Source: Sipunculus nudus (lineage: Eukaryota > Annelida > Sipuncula > Golfingiida > Sipunculidae). From it: a stretch of DNA of 64,000 nt. Below, in pieces: positions 61,247 through 64,000 of the stretch (positions are counted from its first letter, which is position 1; every line of letters starts with the position of its first letter). The notes below the pieces were generated by a model. It was not told the origin of the DNA. It made no database searches and saw nothing but the letters and a program-made list of their open reading frames with translations. Where the stretch lies: NCBI GenBank assembly GCA_026874595.1, contig CM049315.1, positions 20,476,164 through 20,540,163 of the forward strand, given 5' to 3'. The translations under genes and the position numbers were made by a program.

Positions 61247-64000
61247 TTTTGCGCTAATTCATCTACGATAGCCATATCAATTCAGCTTCTGGTCTTACTT
61301 GTAAATTGATCATATCAAGTCGATGATCATACAAATTAATTATGTGTGATAGTGAAATTGAGCACTTGGTACGTGTAACATGCGACCTGTGATACCCGGG
61401 TTTTAGTGTGTGCGCAAAATGACAGCTCCCATGAGCGGTTTCGAGAAACTGGTATAAACAATCCTATCAGAGTTCCATATATACGCGATAAGCACTTTTT
61501 TTACCACATCACGCTTAAATCCTCAACTTGGAGTCAGATAAAGCCTGTTTCATAACATGTTATCTGTCTGTTTTCTTTTACTCCTTTGAACTATAAAGTT
61601 GAGAGCTGTAAGGTAATGTCACTTAAAAGTGTCACTAAAAAAACTCATTAACTATAAACGGAAATAACCTAAACTACAAATGATATTTAAACAATCATCT
61701 TGACTTTTATATGAACAAATATTAAATATTTTTGCAACATTTCAGTCTATGCATCAAAAATAATGCTGAGAATAACTACTTTAAGGAACGTTGACTGGGG
61801 GTTGTCTAGTAAAAAAAAGCATTAACATGTTTTGTACAATAAAAGGATGTAACTTTCAATCGCAATTTACATTCATAATGTTTCATTTTAACCATATGGC
61901 GTGCACTGTGTGTTATTAAAACGCCTTCTGGTTCGGAGCTTTTTCTGCGTGTGTGTGTGGGAATATACAGCACCAGGATACTTGCACTTATGCAGTTGGC
62001 AAAGTAGATAATAATATATCACCATACAATAAACTGTTGGTGGTTTTGAGCCTGGTTTCCATCAAGGTCAAAGTTCAAAGCATTCAAAGTCCAAAGCTAT
62101 GCCTCCCAAATAGTTAGAACCTTTGTGGGAAGACTCGACCAGCTGATGAACTTTGAATGTAAGAAAAAATCAGGCGTACCCTGGTGTTCGGTTTTATTCA
62201 TGTCACTGAATCCAAGGCAACATCAGAATCTCAGATTTTCGCCCAAGTATCTTACCGACAGGCCTTGTGCATAAAAGTGAAATTCAGGGGACTTAATATT
62301 AAAACAATGGATCTGTTTTTGTTTAAAAAAACACCTGAAAGTACAAATGTATACTTTATTATCCTAATGAAATCAGTTTTATTTGTGCGTCTTTCAATGA
62401 CTCTTGGCAGTAGTCAGTATATAAGATTCCTATATCCCAGAGTTGGTGCCCACGTCGGGCTTACATACAATTTTGAAACAATGATAAGAAAAGGCATTGG
62501 AAAACAAGGGGTTTCTATTTCATAATACCATTTAATGCGTGCATCCTCTTTTTCAAAGCGGATTTACCAGGCATAATATTATACCCCACTACCACAATTT
62601 TTTCAACTTTAAGTAAAACATAGTTAACTTATTTTATACTCCAAAGGTTGGCAAGTTTCGGCCATCCCTCATACGAGACTGAGGCATTACTATAAGGCCA
62701 TCCCGTGATGCCTAATCCTATAAGGAAACGTTTCCATCCATAATAATCAGAGCTTATGGCATACCTCCCGTCGCCCACCTTTCCGGAAGTTATCCCACAC
62801 TGGTATTCATGGTTTATTGTTATACTGAAAAGACACCATATTTATGACGCCCTCCCTTAGAGAAAAGCACCTGCCATATCACGTGGACCAGTTACAGTGA
62901 CGTCAGTCTATCCAAAATAAAAACGCAATAATAATTAACATCTGCGATGAAATCGACCCTAGGTTCACCATATAATTTGCAGTATGGTTTGACTTAGGGA
63001 ATTTCAGGGAAACCATATTGTCTTTTAGGTTAACTCATGTATGTTGGCATGTCACGTGGGGGTGTGACGAAGCACACCTGTTCACTTATGAAGGGAATGC
63101 GGTGACTCAACCGTGACGTGAGGTACCCCAGACATAGACACCCTCTGGTACAAGTCAGGTCAAGCGTGACGCTATAGTTCTTGTCGAAACGTAAAGGTAA
63201 TGCATGGTTTAATAATGGTCTAATATTACTGGTATATGTCACTCGGCCTTCCTTGTATTTCCGACCCGTTCATTTTCCTAGCTTTCTCTGCTCACAGTAT
63301 AAACCCACTCCGAAACACACTAACACATACACACAGTCGTTATGATGGGGTTTTCCATTTTACAATGGTCTGCTCCTCAAAACCAGTACCAATTCTCTCA
63401 TGGATGAAGAGTGCGTAACTTTGTTGAAAACATCATGGCCGCAGGTTCAAATGGTAGGGGAATATTCGAACTATACTCGCGAAGAATTTGCGAACTCGTA
63501 ACCATTGTTACCATCTTTGTTCACGACGAACGTGCATGATGAATTGTACATTACGTTTATAAAACCAAACATACCTGTTCGTTTCAATCACTGATTCTTA
63601 TGTTTTTATTTAGACTACTGATAATCATGTTTCTTGTTTAATTATCAGCGCCGACGTACATTTAGCTTGCATAAAAGCAGTTTCATCAGTTTTCTATAAA
63701 TATATTAGAATGAGCTGTCGTGAAAACTTCGTGGTTTGGTTAGTGACGAATCCACCAGGGGTCGGTAGTGTTTTACGGAATTGGACCGGGTCTGCACGCG
63801 TGGGAGGGCACGCTTGACCTCATCGGGTGAGCGAATACTGCATGTGATCAGCCGTCACATGATGGTGTGTATTGTGCATCATGTTTCATAAACTGTTACG
63901 ATGTATACTGGATAACGTTAATGTAATATTATGACAAAATTATTTAATTCTCCAAAAACTTTTTTTTATGGTTTCGTGTTTCATCTTTTACATAAGGTCA

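Larger units (their letters stand above)
58741..64000. other. Upstream/intergenic DNA, no gene recognised
   Basis: 58741-59480 is the GC-balanced flank of the - strand gene and the likeliest place for its promoter. 59504-59950 is microsatellite and AT-rich DNA. 60262-60492 has a 76-codon ORF with protein-like composition but no recognised family. 62065-62093 carries nuclear-receptor-like direct repeats. 62650-63900 is non-repetitive, with no ORF I can support. Confidence 0.5.

Overview
The window looks like nuclear DNA from an invertebrate animal, most likely a mollusc, and a bivalve fits best. The evidence is spliced genes with GT/GC-AG introns, very sparse coding sequence, AT-rich non-coding DNA, many long (TA)n and (TTA)n microsatellites, a tRNA-derived SINE, a probable solo LTR and dense families of non-autonomous repeats of a style I associate with bivalve genomes. 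The phylum is inferred from repeat style and protein resemblance, not from any search. Nothing bacterial, viral or CRISPR-like is present.

Two genes can be supported. On the + strand, positions 8954-18171 hold a complete four-exon EMC7 gene, encoding a subunit of the ER membrane protein complex (231 aa). Its reading frame is continuous across all junctions and it aligns end to end with the vertebrate protein. Its third intron appears to start with GC instead of GT, and its 3' UTR carries five tandem copies of a 65-66 bp unit. On the - strand, positions 58348-40836 hold a three-exon gene for a 2015-aa, mostly disordered, Ser/Thr-rich protein that I cannot assign to a named family. Phases match across both introns (10.9 kb and 0.58 kb). 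It has short helical motifs ending in F/Y-E in its middle and a better-conserved-looking C-terminal exon. The two genes converge, and their 3' ends lie about 18 kb apart.

Layout: 1-7260 is AT-rich intergenic DNA with microsatellites, a perfect hairpin and a tandem duplication. 7260-8660 is a GC-rich cluster of CCGTRCGG-like motifs, with a TTAA-flanked inverted-repeat element, just upstream of EMC7. 8954-18600 is EMC7, whose 7.2 kb first intron holds a 2.4 kb repeat copy and a long non-repetitive block. 18600-21735 is mostly unique DNA. 21735-32015 is a 10 kb cluster of nested and tandem repeats, many with poly-C runs at the same place, plus a probable solo LTR. 32016-36780 is intergenic. 36780-40835 is a likely long 3' UTR of the - strand gene. 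40836-58348 is that gene, with a SINE flanked by an 11-bp target-site duplication in its large intron. 58349-58740 is its likely 5' UTR, with several upstream ORFs. 58741-64000 is upstream DNA without a recognisable gene.

I did not find a convincing new multi-gene system. The items most worth following up are the unassigned 2015-aa protein, the GC-AG intron in EMC7, the TTAA/TIR element, the FOX-site hairpin and the poly-C-bearing repeat cluster.
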